Of a stretch of DNA of 64,000 nucleotides, positions 7,442 through 16,767 are shown piece by piece. The position numbers and the translations under genes were made by a program. The DNA lies in NCBI RefSeq assembly GCF_022984075.1, contig NZ_JALAAD010000001.1:310001-374000 (forward strand), in the 5' to 3' direction. The DNA is from Synechococcus sp. C9. GTDB taxonomy: Bacteria > Cyanobacteriota > Cyanobacteriia > Gloeomargaritales > Gloeomargaritaceae. The stretch's first letter is position 1. Every line of letters begins with the position of its first letter. The notes under the pieces were generated by a model that saw only the letters and a program-made list of their open reading frames with translations, ran no database searches and was not told the DNA's origin.

Positions 7442-9490
7442 TTAGGACTGATAGCGAGCCAATTGTTCTAAAGCCATTGCCAAGGAAGTCGCTGGTTCCT
7501 GGCACGTCAAACCTTGGCATACTAACGCTACCCCAGGGATGTCCGTCGCTGATTGCAGTACAGTGGTTGGGAAAAAGTGGGAAGCAATCTGTGCCAAAAT
7601 CTCCGGTTGCGCCTTCACCTGTATCGGGTAAAACCAAGCATCCAGGGCAGTCACCAAACTTGGGCAACTTTGGGGAGCTTCCTTTAAGATTTGCCCAAAC
7701 GCCTGCAATCCCCGTTCCGCCCGCTCCAGGTAGGTCAAATCCCCGGTCAGTAGGGACAAACGCACCAAATTGGTCAGCGCAACCCCATTGGCTGAGGGAA
7801 TGGCATTGTCCTCACAGGGACGTTCCCGTACCAGTAAATCCCCACTCGCCCCCATCGCCGTAGCGTAATAACCTTGTGATGCACTACTCCAATACTGTTC
7901 ATCAAAATTAGCCTGAAATTCTTTCACTTTAGTTAACCAAAACTCTGCATTCATTGCCCCCGTTAGACCAACTGCCATTTGATGCAAATCCAGCAGGGCT
8001 TTGATCCACAGGGCATAATCTTCCGCCTGGGCGATCACTGCCACCTGACCATCATAATTCAGGCGATAAAATTGCCCATTGACCCATTGGGATTGGAGAA
8101 TAAATTCAGCGCATCGGCTCGCCAATTCCCCATAATGGGGTTGCTGAAAGACCACCGCCGCCCGTGCCAAACCAGAAATCATCAAACTATTCCAAGCCAC
8201 GATCATCTTGGTATCCGTGACAGGGGGAATGCGTCCTGGCCAATGGGTCGTTTTAGCTTGCTGGGCATCCACTGCCGGTGGGAATTTTGAGCATAGTTCA
8301 GGAGTAGAGCCATAGCGGTGGGCAAATAGTTTATCCAATGCGGATTCTACCACCGGGGATAAAGCCCCCCCCTGTAACCGTTGCAGAACAATCAAGCCCT
8401 CAAAATTGCCAGCGGGTTCAATATCAAAAGCAGATGTTAAGCCCTGGAATTCCGGTTCTGTTAATAATTCTTGTAATTCCTGATAAGCCCATACATAAAA
8501 TCGCCCTTCCTCTGGTTCCAAGTCTTCAGAATGCACAAAATTATCCGCATCCTGGGCGGCATAAAAGTAACCCGCTTCCGAGCGCATTTCCCGTTCTAAC
8601 CAAGCTACGGTTTTTTGCACCGCCCGCCGCAGAGAATCATCCTGAATCCCCGCACTCCACAGATTACTGATGTATTCCAAAATCAAGCCATTGTCATACA
8701 ACATCTTTTCAAAATGGGGCACTGTCCAGGTCGGGTCAACCGTGTAGCGATGCCAGCCCCCCGCCACATGGTCAAAAATGCCCCCCAGCACCAGATTGAT
8801 CCCCCTTTGTACCGCCGGATGTTCCGTACCCAAGGGCGCACCCCGGCGACTCGATTGCAGTACCGCCTGGGCGTAGGGAATCATGGGAAAAGAATTTCCC
8901 GGCCCTTGGTACGCCAAAATACTGGTGGCTTTGCGATAGCCATTGTCCAGCATATTTTTATCCAATGTACTGAGGGCTGGCAGTTTGCCGGGGGATTCCA
9001 GATATTCCAAAATCTGGGATTTAACCAATTCCACTTGGTCTTTGCCCTGGTCGTATCGCTGTCGTACTGCCCGCAAAAGTTCTAAAAAGCCGGGACGACC
9101 GTAGCGGGGGGTGAGGGGGAAATAGGTGCCGCCGTAAAAGGGAGCCAGATCATAGGGGTCAAGGAACACATTGAGGGGCCAACCCGCCTGCCCAATCATC
9201 AACTGCACCGCCTGGATGTAGATATGGTCAATGTCCGGGCGTTCCTCCCGATCCACCTTGATGGGTAAAAAATAGCGATTCATTATCTCCGCCACCGCCT
9301 GATCCGAGAAGGCTTCCCCCTCCATCACCGTGCACCAGTGGCAACTGGAATAGCCAATCGAGAGAAAAATGGGTTTATTATCCTGGCGAGCTTGGGCAAT
9401 GGCTTCCTCACACCACGGCCACCAGTCAATGGGATTATGACCGTGCTTACGCAGGTAGAGACTTTGGGCATGGATGAGACGGTTAGCCAT
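7442..9490 (-). CDS. Thioredoxin-fold DUF255 protein (YyaL/SPATA20 family)
   Basis: This 682-residue protein begins with a DUF255 thioredoxin-like domain: NPIDWWPW at 19-26 and the CxxC motif SSCHWC at 48-53, followed by [11 protein letters not shown]. The rest looks like the (alpha/alpha) barrel of the YyaL/SPATA20 family ([14 protein letters not shown], and the C-terminal QGLTCQEPA). Length matches the family's usual 670-700 residues. I chose ATG 9490 because [16 protein letters not shown] is the family's normal N-terminus; the longer frame to 9637 adds 49 non-conserved residues. The function is not established for the family; a redox or sugar-related role is only suggested by fold. It faces the preceding exonuclease gene tail to tail. 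Confidence 0.9.
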   Translation of the reverse strand: MANRLIHAQSLYLRKHGHNPIDWWPWCEEAIAQARQDNKPIFLSIGYSSCHWCTVMEGEAFSDQAVAEIMNRYFLPIKVDREERPDIDHIYIQAVQLMIGQAGWPLNVFLDPYDLAPFYGGTYFPLTPRYGRPGFLELLRAVRQRYDQGKDQVELVKSQILEYLESPGKLPALSTLDKNMLDNGYRKATSILAYQGPGNSFPMIPYAQAVLQSSRRGAPLGTEHPAVQRGINLVLGGIFDHVAGGWHRYTVDPTWTVPHFEKMLYDNGLILEYISNLWSAGIQDDSLRRAVQKTVAWLEREMRSEAGYFYAAQDADNFVHSEDLEPEEGRFYVWAYQELQELLTEPEFQGLTSAFDIEPAGNFEGLIVLQRLQGGALSPVVESALDKLFAHRYGSTPELCSKFPPAVDAQQAKTTHWPGRIPPVTDTKMIVAWNSLMISGLARAAVVFQQPHYGELASRCAEFILQSQWVNGQFYRLNYDGQVAVIAQAEDYALWIKALLDLHQMAVGLTGAMNAEFWLTKVKEFQANFDEQYWSSASQGYYATAMGASGDLLVRERPCEDNAIPSANGVALTNLVRLSLLTGDLTYLERAERGLQAFGQILKEAPQSCPSLVTALDAWFYPIQVKAQPEILAQIASHFFPTTVLQSATDIPGVALVCQGLTCQEPATSLAMALEQLARYQS

Positions 9491-9679
9491 AGGTGCGCTC
9501 AAGGGGTGACTTCTGCTTCCCAGTGTAAAGCCCTTATGGATATTGAGCCATGCCAATATTTCTGTGATCACCAAGTTCTGAGTAAGCCGGTAGTCCTTCA
9601 CACTACCAAGTCGGGGATGCTTTTTAGATAGGCACACGAATCAGATTGACAGGCAAATTGTGCTTTTTCTCGTTCATCA

Positions 9680-10222
9680 TCACCCCAGGATTTCATCAAC
9701 CCCAAAAACAAATTCCGGGAATTGCAGGGGGGTTAGGGATTGCCCCCGGCGCAAAATCTGCGGCTCCTTTTGGCGGTAAACTTCTAAACAATCTTCATCC
9801 AGGTTAACTAACCAAACTTCGGGAATGCCTGCTGATAAATATAGGGGAACTTTTACCCCCCGGTCGTAGGTAATGGTGGTATCAGCAACTTCAATGACCC
9901 AGTAAATGTCAGGGGGTGTGGGATGCCCCGCCAAGTAAAAATCATCCCGCCAGCGGACAATTGCCACATCCGGTTGGGGTTCCGAATCCGCCAGGGTAAT
10001 CGGGTTTTGGATGCGACATCTGGCTTTTTGTCCCAAACGGTTGAGCAACAAATAAACGAGGCGGTCAACCCCAGCGGCGTGACGACGGTTGATTGGTGAC
10101 ATTTTGACAAGCTCTCCGTGAATCAATTCCAGCCGGTCATCGGGGGCAAAAATGCCAGCATCAATCATCTGGTGATATTGCTCGACGCTGAACCGGTGGC
10201 GAATCATTTCACTGGGGGACAT
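9680..10222 (-). CDS. Uma2-family protein, tandem copy 1
   Basis: This 180-residue Uma2 (DUF820) protein has the PD-(D/E)XK nuclease-like fold common in cyanobacterial genomes. Visible motifs are LELIHGELVKMSP at 31-43, PQPDVAIVR at 82-90 with D85, VIEVAD with E111, and K124 in RGVKVPLY, the expected metal-binding set. It is nearly identical to the next three genes except for residues 51-71 (GVDRLVYLLLNRLGQKARCR here). The start ATG follows CGGAGTAAATTC on the minus strand. Family function is unproven; it is sometimes linked to mobile DNA. Confidence 0.88.
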   Translation of the reverse strand: MSPSEMIRHRFSVEQYHQMIDAGIFAPDDRLELIHGELVKMSPINRRHAAGVDRLVYLLLNRLGQKARCRIQNPITLADSEPQPDVAIVRWRDDFYLAGHPTPPDIYWVIEVADTTITYDRGVKVPLYLSAGIPEVWLVNLDEDCLEVYRQKEPQILRRGQSLTPLQFPEFVFGVDEILG

Positions 10223-10305
10223 GAATTTACTCCGTTGGGTTATGGTGGGTAATTTTCCCAGTTTCTTAGATGTTTATTAGTCGAAAAAATGACTATTTTG
10301 CATCA

Positions 10306-10848
10306 TTATCCTAACAATTCATCAACCCCAAAAACAAATTCCGGGAATTGGATGGGTGTTAGGGATTGCCCCCGGCGCAAAATCTGCGGCTCCTTTTGGC
10401 GGTAAACTTCTAAACAATCTTCATCCAGGTTAACTAACCAAACTTCGGGAATGCCCGCTCCCAAGTACAGGGGCACTTTTACCCCCCGGTCGTAGGTAAT
10501 AGTGGTATCAGCAACTTCAATGACCCAGTAAATGTCAGGGGGCGTGGGATGTCCCGCCAGGTAAAAATCATCCCGCCAGCGGACAATCGCCACATCCGGT
10601 TGGGGTTCCGAATCCGCCAGGGTAATCGGGTTTTGGATGCGATGCAAAGCCCTCCGATTTAACCGGTCAGCCAGTAGTAAATTTAAGCGGTCAACCCCAG
10701 CGGCGTGACGACGGTTAATTGGTGACATTTTGACAAGCTCTCCGTGAATCAATTCCAGCCGGTCATCGGGGGCAAAAATGCCAGCATCAATCATCTGGTG
10801 ATATTGCTCGACGCTGAACCGGTGGCGAATCATTTCACTGGGGGACAT
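10306..10848 (-). CDS. Uma2-family protein, tandem copy 2
   Basis: This 180-residue copy shares the motifs and upstream region of copy 1 almost base for base. The variable segment at residues 51-71 reads GVDRLNLLLADRLNRRALHR. Copy 2 ends in DELLG where copy 1 has DEILG, and has LGAGIPEV where copy 1 has LSAGIPEV. The repeated upstream sequence (10849-10931) suggests each copy carries its own promoter or the whole unit was duplicated as one block. Confidence 0.88.
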   Translation of the reverse strand: MSPSEMIRHRFSVEQYHQMIDAGIFAPDDRLELIHGELVKMSPINRRHAAGVDRLNLLLADRLNRRALHRIQNPITLADSEPQPDVAIVRWRDDFYLAGHPTPPDIYWVIEVADTTITYDRGVKVPLYLGAGIPEVWLVNLDEDCLEVYRQKEPQILRRGQSLTPIQFPEFVFGVDELLG

Positions 10849-10931
10849 GAATTTACTCCGTTGGGTTATGGTGGGTAATTTTCCCAGTTTCTTAGATGTT
10901 TATTAGTCGAAAAAATGACTATTTTGCATCA

Positions 10932-11471
10932 TTATCCTAACAATTCATCAACCCCAAAAACAAATTCCGGGAATTGGATGGGTGTTAGGGATTGCCCCCG
11001 GCGCAAAATCTGCGGCTCCTTTTGGCGGTAAACTTCTAAACAATCTTCATCCAGGTTAACTAACCAAGCTTCGGGAATGCCCGCTGATAAATATAGGGGA
11101 ACTTTTACCCCTCGGTCGTAGGTAATAGTGGTATCCGCAACTTCAATGACCCAGTAAATATCAGGGGGTGTGGGATGCCCCGCCAAGTAAAAATCATCCC
11201 GCCAGCGGACAATTGCCACATCCGGTTGGGGTTCCGAATCCGCTAGGGTAATGGGGTCTTGAATGCGCTTCATTGCTCGCCTCCCCAAACATTCTAAAAG
11301 GTAACTGATACGGGCACAACAGGCGGCGTGGCGGCGGTTAATTGGTGACATTTTGACAAGCTCTCCGTGAATCAATTCCAGTCGGTCATCGGGGGCAAAA
11401 ATGCCAGCATCAATCATCTGGTGATATTGCTCGACGCTGAACCGGTGGCGAATCATTTCACTGGGGGACAT
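10932..11471 (-). CDS. Uma2-family protein, tandem copy 3
   Basis: At 179 residues it is one shorter than its neighbours. The variable segment reads CCARISYLLECLGRRAMKR, the most different of the four. The usual NPITLADS becomes DPITLADS, and IPEVWLVN becomes IPEAWLVN. Catalytic-type residues (PDVAI, VIEVAD, RGVKVP) are intact, so it looks functional rather than decaying. Confidence 0.88.
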   Translation of the reverse strand: MSPSEMIRHRFSVEQYHQMIDAGIFAPDDRLELIHGELVKMSPINRRHAACCARISYLLECLGRRAMKRIQDPITLADSEPQPDVAIVRWRDDFYLAGHPTPPDIYWVIEVADTTITYDRGVKVPLYLSAGIPEAWLVNLDEDCLEVYRQKEPQILRRGQSLTPIQFPEFVFGVDELLG

Positions 11472-11554
11472 GAATTTACTCCGTTGGGTTATGATGGGTA
11501 ATTTTCCCAGTTTCTTAGATGTTTCTTAGTCGAAAAAATGACTATTTTGCATCA

Positions 11555-12082
11555 TTATCCTAACAATTCATCAACCCCAAAAACAAATTCCGGGAATTGC
11601 AGGGGGGTTAGGGATTGCCCCCGGCGCAAAATCTGCGGTTCCTTTTGGCGGTAAACTTCTAAACAATCTTCATCCAGGTTAACTAACCAAACTTCGGGAA
11701 TGCCCGCTCCCAAGTACAGGGGCACTTTTACCCCCCGGTCGTAGGTAATAGTGGTATCAGCAACTTCAATGACCCAGTAAATGTCAGGGGGCGTGGGATG
11801 CCCCGCCAGGTAAAAATCATCCCGCCAGCGGACAATTGCCACATCCGGTTGGGGTTCCGAATCCGTTAGGGTAATCGGGTTTTGGATGATATGCAATGCT
11901 TTTTGGTGCAAAAGTCTCCCTAAAATTATGTTGAGACGATTCACTCCAGCGGCGTGACGACGATTAATCGGGGACATTTTGACAAGCTCTCCGTGAATCA
12001 ATTCCAGCCGGTCATCCGGGGCAAAAATGCCAGCATCAATCATCTGGTGATATTGTTCAACGCTGAACCGGTGGCGAATCAT
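11555..12082 (-). CDS. Uma2-family protein, tandem copy 4, shortened N-terminus
   Basis: This copy starts at MIRHRFSVEQ, lacking the MSPSE of the other three, because the repeated block breaks off exactly there: upstream of 12082 the sequence no longer matches the other units and runs into the tRNA-Gly gene 55 bases away. The variable segment reads GVNRLNIILGRLLHQKALHI. It is 175 residues long with intact motifs. Being first in the reading direction and having lost the shared 5' block, its expression signal must differ from the others. Confidence 0.85.
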   Translation of the reverse strand: MIRHRFSVEQYHQMIDAGIFAPDDRLELIHGELVKMSPINRRHAAGVNRLNIILGRLLHQKALHIIQNPITLTDSEPQPDVAIVRWRDDFYLAGHPTPPDIYWVIEVADTTITYDRGVKVPLYLGAGIPEVWLVNLDEDCLEVYRQKEPQILRRGQSLTPLQFPEFVFGVDELLG

Positions 12083-12136
12083 GGGCTACCCCCCGCAACA
12101 TACCCAATTGCTCCCTGTTTTCATTCCCGAAATCTA

Positions 12137-12208
12137 AGCGGGTAACGCGATTCGAACGCGCGACATCAACCTTGGCAAGGTTGCGCTCTACCACTGAGCT
12201 ATACCCGC
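12137..12208 (-). tRNA. tRNA-Gly (anticodon GCC)
   Basis: On the minus strand the sequence begins GCGGGTA at 12208, folds into a cloverleaf with D-arm GCTC/GAGC, anticodon stem AACCT/AGGTT around loop TTGCCAA, and T-arm with GTTCGAATC, and ends TACCCGC. Discriminator base is T, as usual for bacterial tRNA-Gly. CCA is not encoded. Confidence 0.97.
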
Positions 12209-12242
12209 ATGGATTTTTATTTTAACCTGTGGATGTACCATG

Positions 12243-12773
12243 TCAAGCACGGGATTCGGGCAAATCCGCCACCCGTGGCAGGGACGGGGCATAGGGGGAA
12301 CGCAAAGACCGCACTTGGCGCATTAAACTCGCCATTTCCAGGGCATTCATGGCATATTCCCAGCCCTTGTTGCTTTTCACCCCCGCCCGCTCAATCGCCT
12401 GTTGCAAATTATCCGTGGTGAGAATGCCAAACACGACGGGCACGCCGGTCTGAAACCCAGTGGCGGCAATCCCTTTGGCAACTTCGGCGGCGACATAGTC
12501 AAAGTGGGGCGTATCCCCCCGAATCACCGCTCCCAAGCAAATCAGGGCATCATAGCGTTGGGTTTGCGCCAATTGATGCACCACCACGGGAATTTCAAAA
12601 CTCCCCGGCACCCAAAAATAATCCACCTGGGTATCCACATTCACCCCATGCCGTTTGAGGGCATCCTGACACCCGTCCAACAGCTTGCCCACAATCAGGT
12701 CATTGAACCGACCAATGACAATGCCCAGGCGCAACCCCTCGACATCGGTAAAGGCACCTTCAAAGACTGTCAT
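12243..12773 (-). CDS. ribH: 6,7-dimethyl-8-ribityllumazine synthase
   Basis: This is the penultimate enzyme of riboflavin synthesis, condensing 5-amino-6-ribitylaminouracil with dihydroxybutanone phosphate in a cytoplasmic icosahedral complex. Conserved motifs are [29 protein letters not shown] with the catalytic His, and GVLTT-like FGILTTDN. The protein has 176 residues, about 15-20 longer than usual because of a proline-rich tail ending LPESRA. I chose ATG 12773 because it shares one base with the psbZ stop (TAATG), implying translational coupling; the frame continues upstream without conserved sequence. Confidence 0.96.
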   Translation of the reverse strand: MTVFEGAFTDVEGLRLGIVIGRFNDLIVGKLLDGCQDALKRHGVNVDTQVDYFWVPGSFEIPVVVHQLAQTQRYDALICLGAVIRGDTPHFDYVAAEVAKGIAATGFQTGVPVVFGILTTDNLQQAIERAGVKSNKGWEYAMNALEMASLMRQVRSLRSPYAPSLPRVADLPESRA

Positions 12774-12961
12774 TAGATAAACAATACATCCATTAAGCCG
12801 ACCGCAATGACTAACAATGTCCAAACCCCGGCACCCAGGTAAATTACCCGTTGATACCGTTGCCATTCCCCAGGGGTCGCCAGCACCACCGGCACGCCCA
12901 CAACCAACACAAAGGACAATACCACCAACGCCAACACCAACGCCTGAAATAAAATGGTCAT
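12773..12961 (-). CDS. psbZ: Photosystem II protein Z (Ycf9)
   Basis: This 62-residue protein has two membrane helices ([20 protein letters not shown] and [16 protein letters not shown]) joined by a short loop with GEWQRYQ, the PsbZ pattern. PsbZ is a peripheral PSII core subunit near CP43 that stabilises PSII-PSII and antenna contacts. The start ATG 12961 gives the conserved MTILFQ beginning; eight more in-frame residues upstream are not conserved. It is first in a two-gene unit with ribH. Confidence 0.95.
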   Translation of the reverse strand: MTILFQALVLALVVLSFVLVVGVPVVLATPGEWQRYQRVIYLGAGVWTLLVIAVGLMDVLFI

Positions 12962-13092
12962 CGTTTTGCTCCCAACACAGCCCATCTATCAGGCTATCAA
13001 AAAGTGCGCCCCGGCAACCAAAACCTCCCCAGCCCGGACAAACGATATTACAATGCTCAGTAATTCCCTAATTTCCTCGCCGTAGGTGCGCC

Positions 13093-15282
13093 ATGACCGT
13101 TTCCCCCGCCTTTTGTCAGGGCATTGATTATTTCGGTTCCCCCTGGCACCTGTGGTCGGAGTATGCCAGTGAGGCGGTTGTCAACCCCAAAACTGGGCGG
13201 ATTGATGACCCCCATGACCCTAAAGCGGTGTATCAAACCCTGGTGGCGGCGGATGCCCTGCGCTATTTGGTGGTGCAAACCACAGCCAGTAAGGCTTCAG
13301 GACATCCGGGGGGCTTTGCCAGTTGTGCTGAAGCGATGGCGGCGTTGGTCATGCTGGGCTACAAAAATATCCCCACCGAGGTCGGGCATCATGCGCCGGG
13401 GTTTTACAGCCTACTGTTTTTGGATGGTTCCCTGGAAGCGATGGGGATTACTACGGTTGCCCAAATGCGGGAGAAATTTCGGGAACTGCATGGATTACTG
13501 GGGCATCTGTCGGGAGCGATTCCGGGGGTGTTGTCCCCTGCGGGTCCCTTAGGACAAGGTCAGCACTTTGCAATGGCTGGGGCTTATCTCCATCCTGGGG
13601 TTTTGTTCCCGGTGACGATTGGGGATGGGGGGTTGGGGGAACCCTATGTGATGAGCAGTTTTCAACATTTCCATACGGCATTTCCCCAGGTGACCAATTT
13701 CCTGCCGGTGCTGGTCTGGAATGGGTACAGCCAAGAGCATCACAGTATGGTGGCAACGCTGGACAATGAACGGATGGAACGGTTTTGGCGTGCCAGCGGG
13801 TTTGCGGAAGTAATTTTGGTGGATGCCAAAGCCTTTGACGACCAGGGGCAACCTGGGGACTACGTTGACAGTACTTTATTTAGCTTGGAGCAACGGCTGA
13901 AATTTACCGAGGCGGTACTCACCGGGCTAGACCGGGCGGCGCAAAGTGCCTTGAGTGGGAATTTAACCGTTTTTATCATCAAACAATTGAAGGGGGCAGG
14001 GGTACACGCCCGGGGTGCCAAATCCCATAATCTTTATGCCCAACATACCTTACAAAATCCTGACATTATCCAGGCGTTGCAACAGCGGGCATTACCCCCG
14101 GAGGCTTGGACATTGGTGCGGGAGAATTTCCAACGGGCGGGGGGCGGTTCAGCTTCACAAGTAGCGGTTACGGAATCGGTGCGGGCGTTGCCAGCCTTAC
14201 CCCAATTTACCCAGCAGGAATTTCCCCTGGGGGACAAGCAGGTAGCGACAACGGCGGTGGGGCATCTGGTGGTGCAATTAGGGCAAAGCGACCCCAAGTT
14301 TTTGGTTACGAATGCGGATGGCAACGAGGCTTCCGGGATTGGCAATATTAACCAGGGCTTGAAAATCATTCACCCCACTGTAGATACGTTGTACAACCAA
14401 TCGCCCCAGGGACAGGTGTATGAACCCTTGAGCGAGGATGCCTGTGCGGGGTTGGCGGCGGCGTTGTGTCTGTTGGGGGGGCGTTCCCTGTGGTGTTCTT
14501 ACGAATCCTTTGCGATTAATGGACTTCCCATCTGGCAGACCGTGACCCAGGCGATGGCGGAATTGCGGCGACCGACCCCCTCGACGATTGCCTTGTTTAC
14601 GGCGGGGGCTTTGGAACAGGGGCGCAACGGGTGGACGCACCAACGCCCGGAGATTGAGGCGTACTACATGGCGTTGATGCACAACGGCAATGTTTATCCC
14701 CTGTTTCCGCCGGATGCCAATTGTGCCCAGGCGGCGTATCTGTGGGCGGTGCGGACGTTCAATAAGGGGATTGCCATTTTTGCCAGCAAAACGCCCTTGC
14801 CGGTGCGGACGACGTGGGAACAGGCACAGGCGGGGGTGGAACAGGGGGCGATTGTATTACAGGAAACGCCTGGGGAACGGCTGGTGGTGTTGGCGGTGGT
14901 GGGGGATATGGTGCTGTTGCCGGTGTTTGCGGCGGTAGAGCAATTAAAATCCCAGGGGATTGGTACACGCATTGTCAGTATGGTGAATTTACGGCGGCTG
15001 TGTCGTCCCCAGGATGTGGCGTGGTCACGTTGTGCACAGCCGGACGGGGATTTTATGGAGGATGGGACGTTTGCGCAATTCTTTAGCGGGGATGCGCTGT
15101 TGGGGATTACGGGGGGACCGGTGAGTACCCTGGAACCTTTGATGTTGCGTTCCCAGGTGGCACGGCGGGAGATGCTGGGCTGGCAACGGGGGGAAACGAC
15201 GGCTACGCCGGGGGTATTGATGGAGTACAACGGGTTGAGTGGGGAGCGCATTGCTCAGCGGGCGATGGCTTTGTTGGGGTAG
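13093..15282 (+). CDS. Phosphoketolase/transketolase-like ThDP enzyme
   Basis: This 729-residue thiamine-diphosphate enzyme is of the phosphoketolase-like type found in cyanobacteria beside the classical enzyme (similar to what I recall of Synechocystis Sll0529). The C-terminal half is phosphoketolase-like: LWCSYESFAINGLP, GWTHQRPEIEAYY, VYPLFPPDANCAQAAYL. The N-terminal part has SKASGHPGG and QGQHFAMAGAY. The classical phosphoketolase signature EGGELGY is replaced by IGDGGLGEPY. If active it would cleave ketose phosphates with phosphate to acetyl phosphate; the changed signature leaves substrate and activity open. It is divergent from psbZ and monocistronic. Confidence 0.72.
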   Translation: MTVSPAFCQGIDYFGSPWHLWSEYASEAVVNPKTGRIDDPHDPKAVYQTLVAADALRYLVVQTTASKASGHPGGFASCAEAMAALVMLGYKNIPTEVGHHAPGFYSLLFLDGSLEAMGITTVAQMREKFRELHGLLGHLSGAIPGVLSPAGPLGQGQHFAMAGAYLHPGVLFPVTIGDGGLGEPYVMSSFQHFHTAFPQVTNFLPVLVWNGYSQEHHSMVATLDNERMERFWRASGFAEVILVDAKAFDDQGQPGDYVDSTLFSLEQRLKFTEAVLTGLDRAAQSALSGNLTVFIIKQLKGAGVHARGAKSHNLYAQHTLQNPDIIQALQQRALPPEAWTLVRENFQRAGGGSASQVAVTESVRALPALPQFTQQEFPLGDKQVATTAVGHLVVQLGQSDPKFLVTNADGNEASGIGNINQGLKIIHPTVDTLYNQSPQGQVYEPLSEDACAGLAAALCLLGGRSLWCSYESFAINGLPIWQTVTQAMAELRRPTPSTIALFTAGALEQGRNGWTHQRPEIEAYYMALMHNGNVYPLFPPDANCAQAAYLWAVRTFNKGIAIFASKTPLPVRTTWEQAQAGVEQGAIVLQETPGERLVVLAVVGDMVLLPVFAAVEQLKSQGIGTRIVSMVNLRRLCRPQDVAWSRCAQPDGDFMEDGTFAQFFSGDALLGITGGPVSTLEPLMLRSQVARREMLGWQRGETTATPGVLMEYNGLSGERIAQRAMALLG

Positions 15283-15407
15283 GGAAAATATCACTTTTAC
15301 TGTACAATGTTAGTATAACAAACTCTCTATAGGGAACTGCCTTTGCCTGGGTATTGTCCCCAGATTTTTATGAACATTCGTTCCCCAAGTGTGCCTAAAA
15401 ATCCTGG

Positions 15408-16697
15408 CTAATTCTCCGGCACCGTCCCCTTGGGCAAGTCAATAAATACCCGTTCCCCGGCTTTTAAGCCCTGCAAGACCTGGGTGTATTCATTCAGCGT
15501 TACCCCCAAAACCACCGGCTGAAACTGGGGTTTGCCTTGGGCATTGGGTACCAGCACCCCGGTTTTGCCCCGTTCCGTCACCACTGAAGCGGTGGGAATC
15601 GTCAGGGCTTGGGGCAACTGTTCGCCGATAAAGACCACATCCACATTCATCCCCGACCGCAGGCGATTCTGCCCCGTGACCAGTTGTACCCGCACCTCAA
15701 AAAAGGTGACATTTTGTTCCACCACCGCTTCCGGCGCAATCAACGCCACCCGCCCCCGAAAGGTTTCCCCTGGATAGGCATCCGCCTGAATTTCCACCGT
15801 CTGCCCAGGGCGAATCTGGCTGATGTCCGTCTCCGCCACCCGGGCAATAATTTCCAGGTCGCTGGCTAATGCCACAATCGAACTCGAAGTCGCCGAAGAC
15901 GTGGCGGAAGTGAAACTGCTGGGGGTGACAAATGCGCCCACGGACGCATACCTCTGGGTAATGATCCCGTCAAAGGGTGCCCGAATCACCGTATCACTAA
16001 TCTGTACATTGATGGTACGCAGTTGGGCTTGGGCGGCGGCTACCTGTGCCCGTGCCTGGGCAATCGCTTCCACCCGTGTCCCCGCTTGCAATAAATCCAA
16101 CCGGCGTTGGGTCTCCTTTAAGGTGGCTTCCGCCGTCGCCTCTTCCGTAATTGCCGCATCCAGGGTGTCCTGGGCAATCGCTCCCTGGGCAAAAAGTTCC
16201 TGATTCCGTTGCCGCCGTTGCCGTGCCAATTCATAACGGGACTGAGCCGCCGCCACCTGCGCCCGCACCTGGGCAATTTCCTCGGGACGATTCCCCCGCT
16301 CCAACTCCAGCAGTCGGGCTTCCGCCTGGGCTAAATTGGCGAGGGTTTGTTGCCGACGGGCTTGCAATTCCCGGTCATCCATGCGGGCAATCACCTGCCC
16401 CCGGGTCACCCGCTGTCCCTGCTCCACATTCAACGCCACCAACTGCCCAGACACCTTCGGGCTGAGATTCACCCGTTGCTGTGGCTCCACCCTGCCGCTC
16501 GCCGGTATCCGCACCGTTAAATTCCGGGGGGTCGCAGGTACAGTCAAAGTACTTATATCCGGTTGATTGCGTTGGCGGTTCCCCCGCACCCACAGCCCGG
16601 CTCCGAAAAGGATCAAGACCGCCACCCCAGCGATGACCAACCACCGGGGAACGACCTTAACGGTTTTACCAACAAAACTGATGGGAGCCATAGGCAT
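15408..16697 (-). CDS. HlyD/MacA-type periplasmic adaptor of an ABC exporter
   Basis: This 429-residue membrane-fusion protein has one N-terminal membrane segment (WLVIAGVAVLILFGAGLWV), a lipoyl/barrel half motif (GRVEPQQRVNLSPKVSG), a long alpha-hairpin coiled coil at about 100-230 rich in Q, A and R, and beta-barrel sections ending in TERGKTGVLV. Such adaptors link a MacB/DevC permease to an outer-membrane channel. ATG 16697 or 16691 may be used. It is the last gene of a minus-strand run that begins with the matching ABC permease and ATPase (18829-20777) but is split from them by three other genes. Confidence 0.88.
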   Translation of the reverse strand: MPMAPISFVGKTVKVVPRWLVIAGVAVLILFGAGLWVRGNRQRNQPDISTLTVPATPRNLTVRIPASGRVEPQQRVNLSPKVSGQLVALNVEQGQRVTRGQVIARMDDRELQARRQQTLANLAQAEARLLELERGNRPEEIAQVRAQVAAAQSRYELARQRRQRNQELFAQGAIAQDTLDAAITEEATAEATLKETQRRLDLLQAGTRVEAIAQARAQVAAAQAQLRTINVQISDTVIRAPFDGIITQRYASVGAFVTPSSFTSATSSATSSSIVALASDLEIIARVAETDISQIRPGQTVEIQADAYPGETFRGRVALIAPEAVVEQNVTFFEVRVQLVTGQNRLRSGMNVDVVFIGEQLPQALTIPTASVVTERGKTGVLVPNAQGKPQFQPVVLGVTLNEYTQVLQGLKAGERVFIDLPKGTVPEN

Positions 16698-16767
16698 CCT
16701 GGCGGGGTAGGGAATTTTTCATATCTTTAATAATTGTAAAGACTTTTTTCCGGGTCAGGGGGTTCCT

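Larger units (their letters stand above)
9680..12082 (-). repeat. Four-unit tandem repeat of about 626 bases
   Basis: Gene starts lie at 10222, 10848, 11471 and about 12097 (by alignment), a period of 626, 623 and 626 bases. Each of the first three units includes the gene and about 83 bases of upstream sequence containing TTAGTCGAAAAAATGACTAT; the fourth is truncated near the start codon. Differences cluster in about 60 bases inside the gene. Confidence 0.93.

Noticed and set aside
9491-9637. Extension of the DUF255 gene to 9637
   Set aside because: The extra 49 residues are not conserved; the family begins at [10 protein letters not shown].
14278-15294. Several antisense frames opposite the phosphoketolase-like gene and similar ones opposite ftsZ, recJ, phoX and tuf
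   Set aside because: They are mirror frames caused by high GC at third positions, overlap strongly supported genes completely and show no family motifs.
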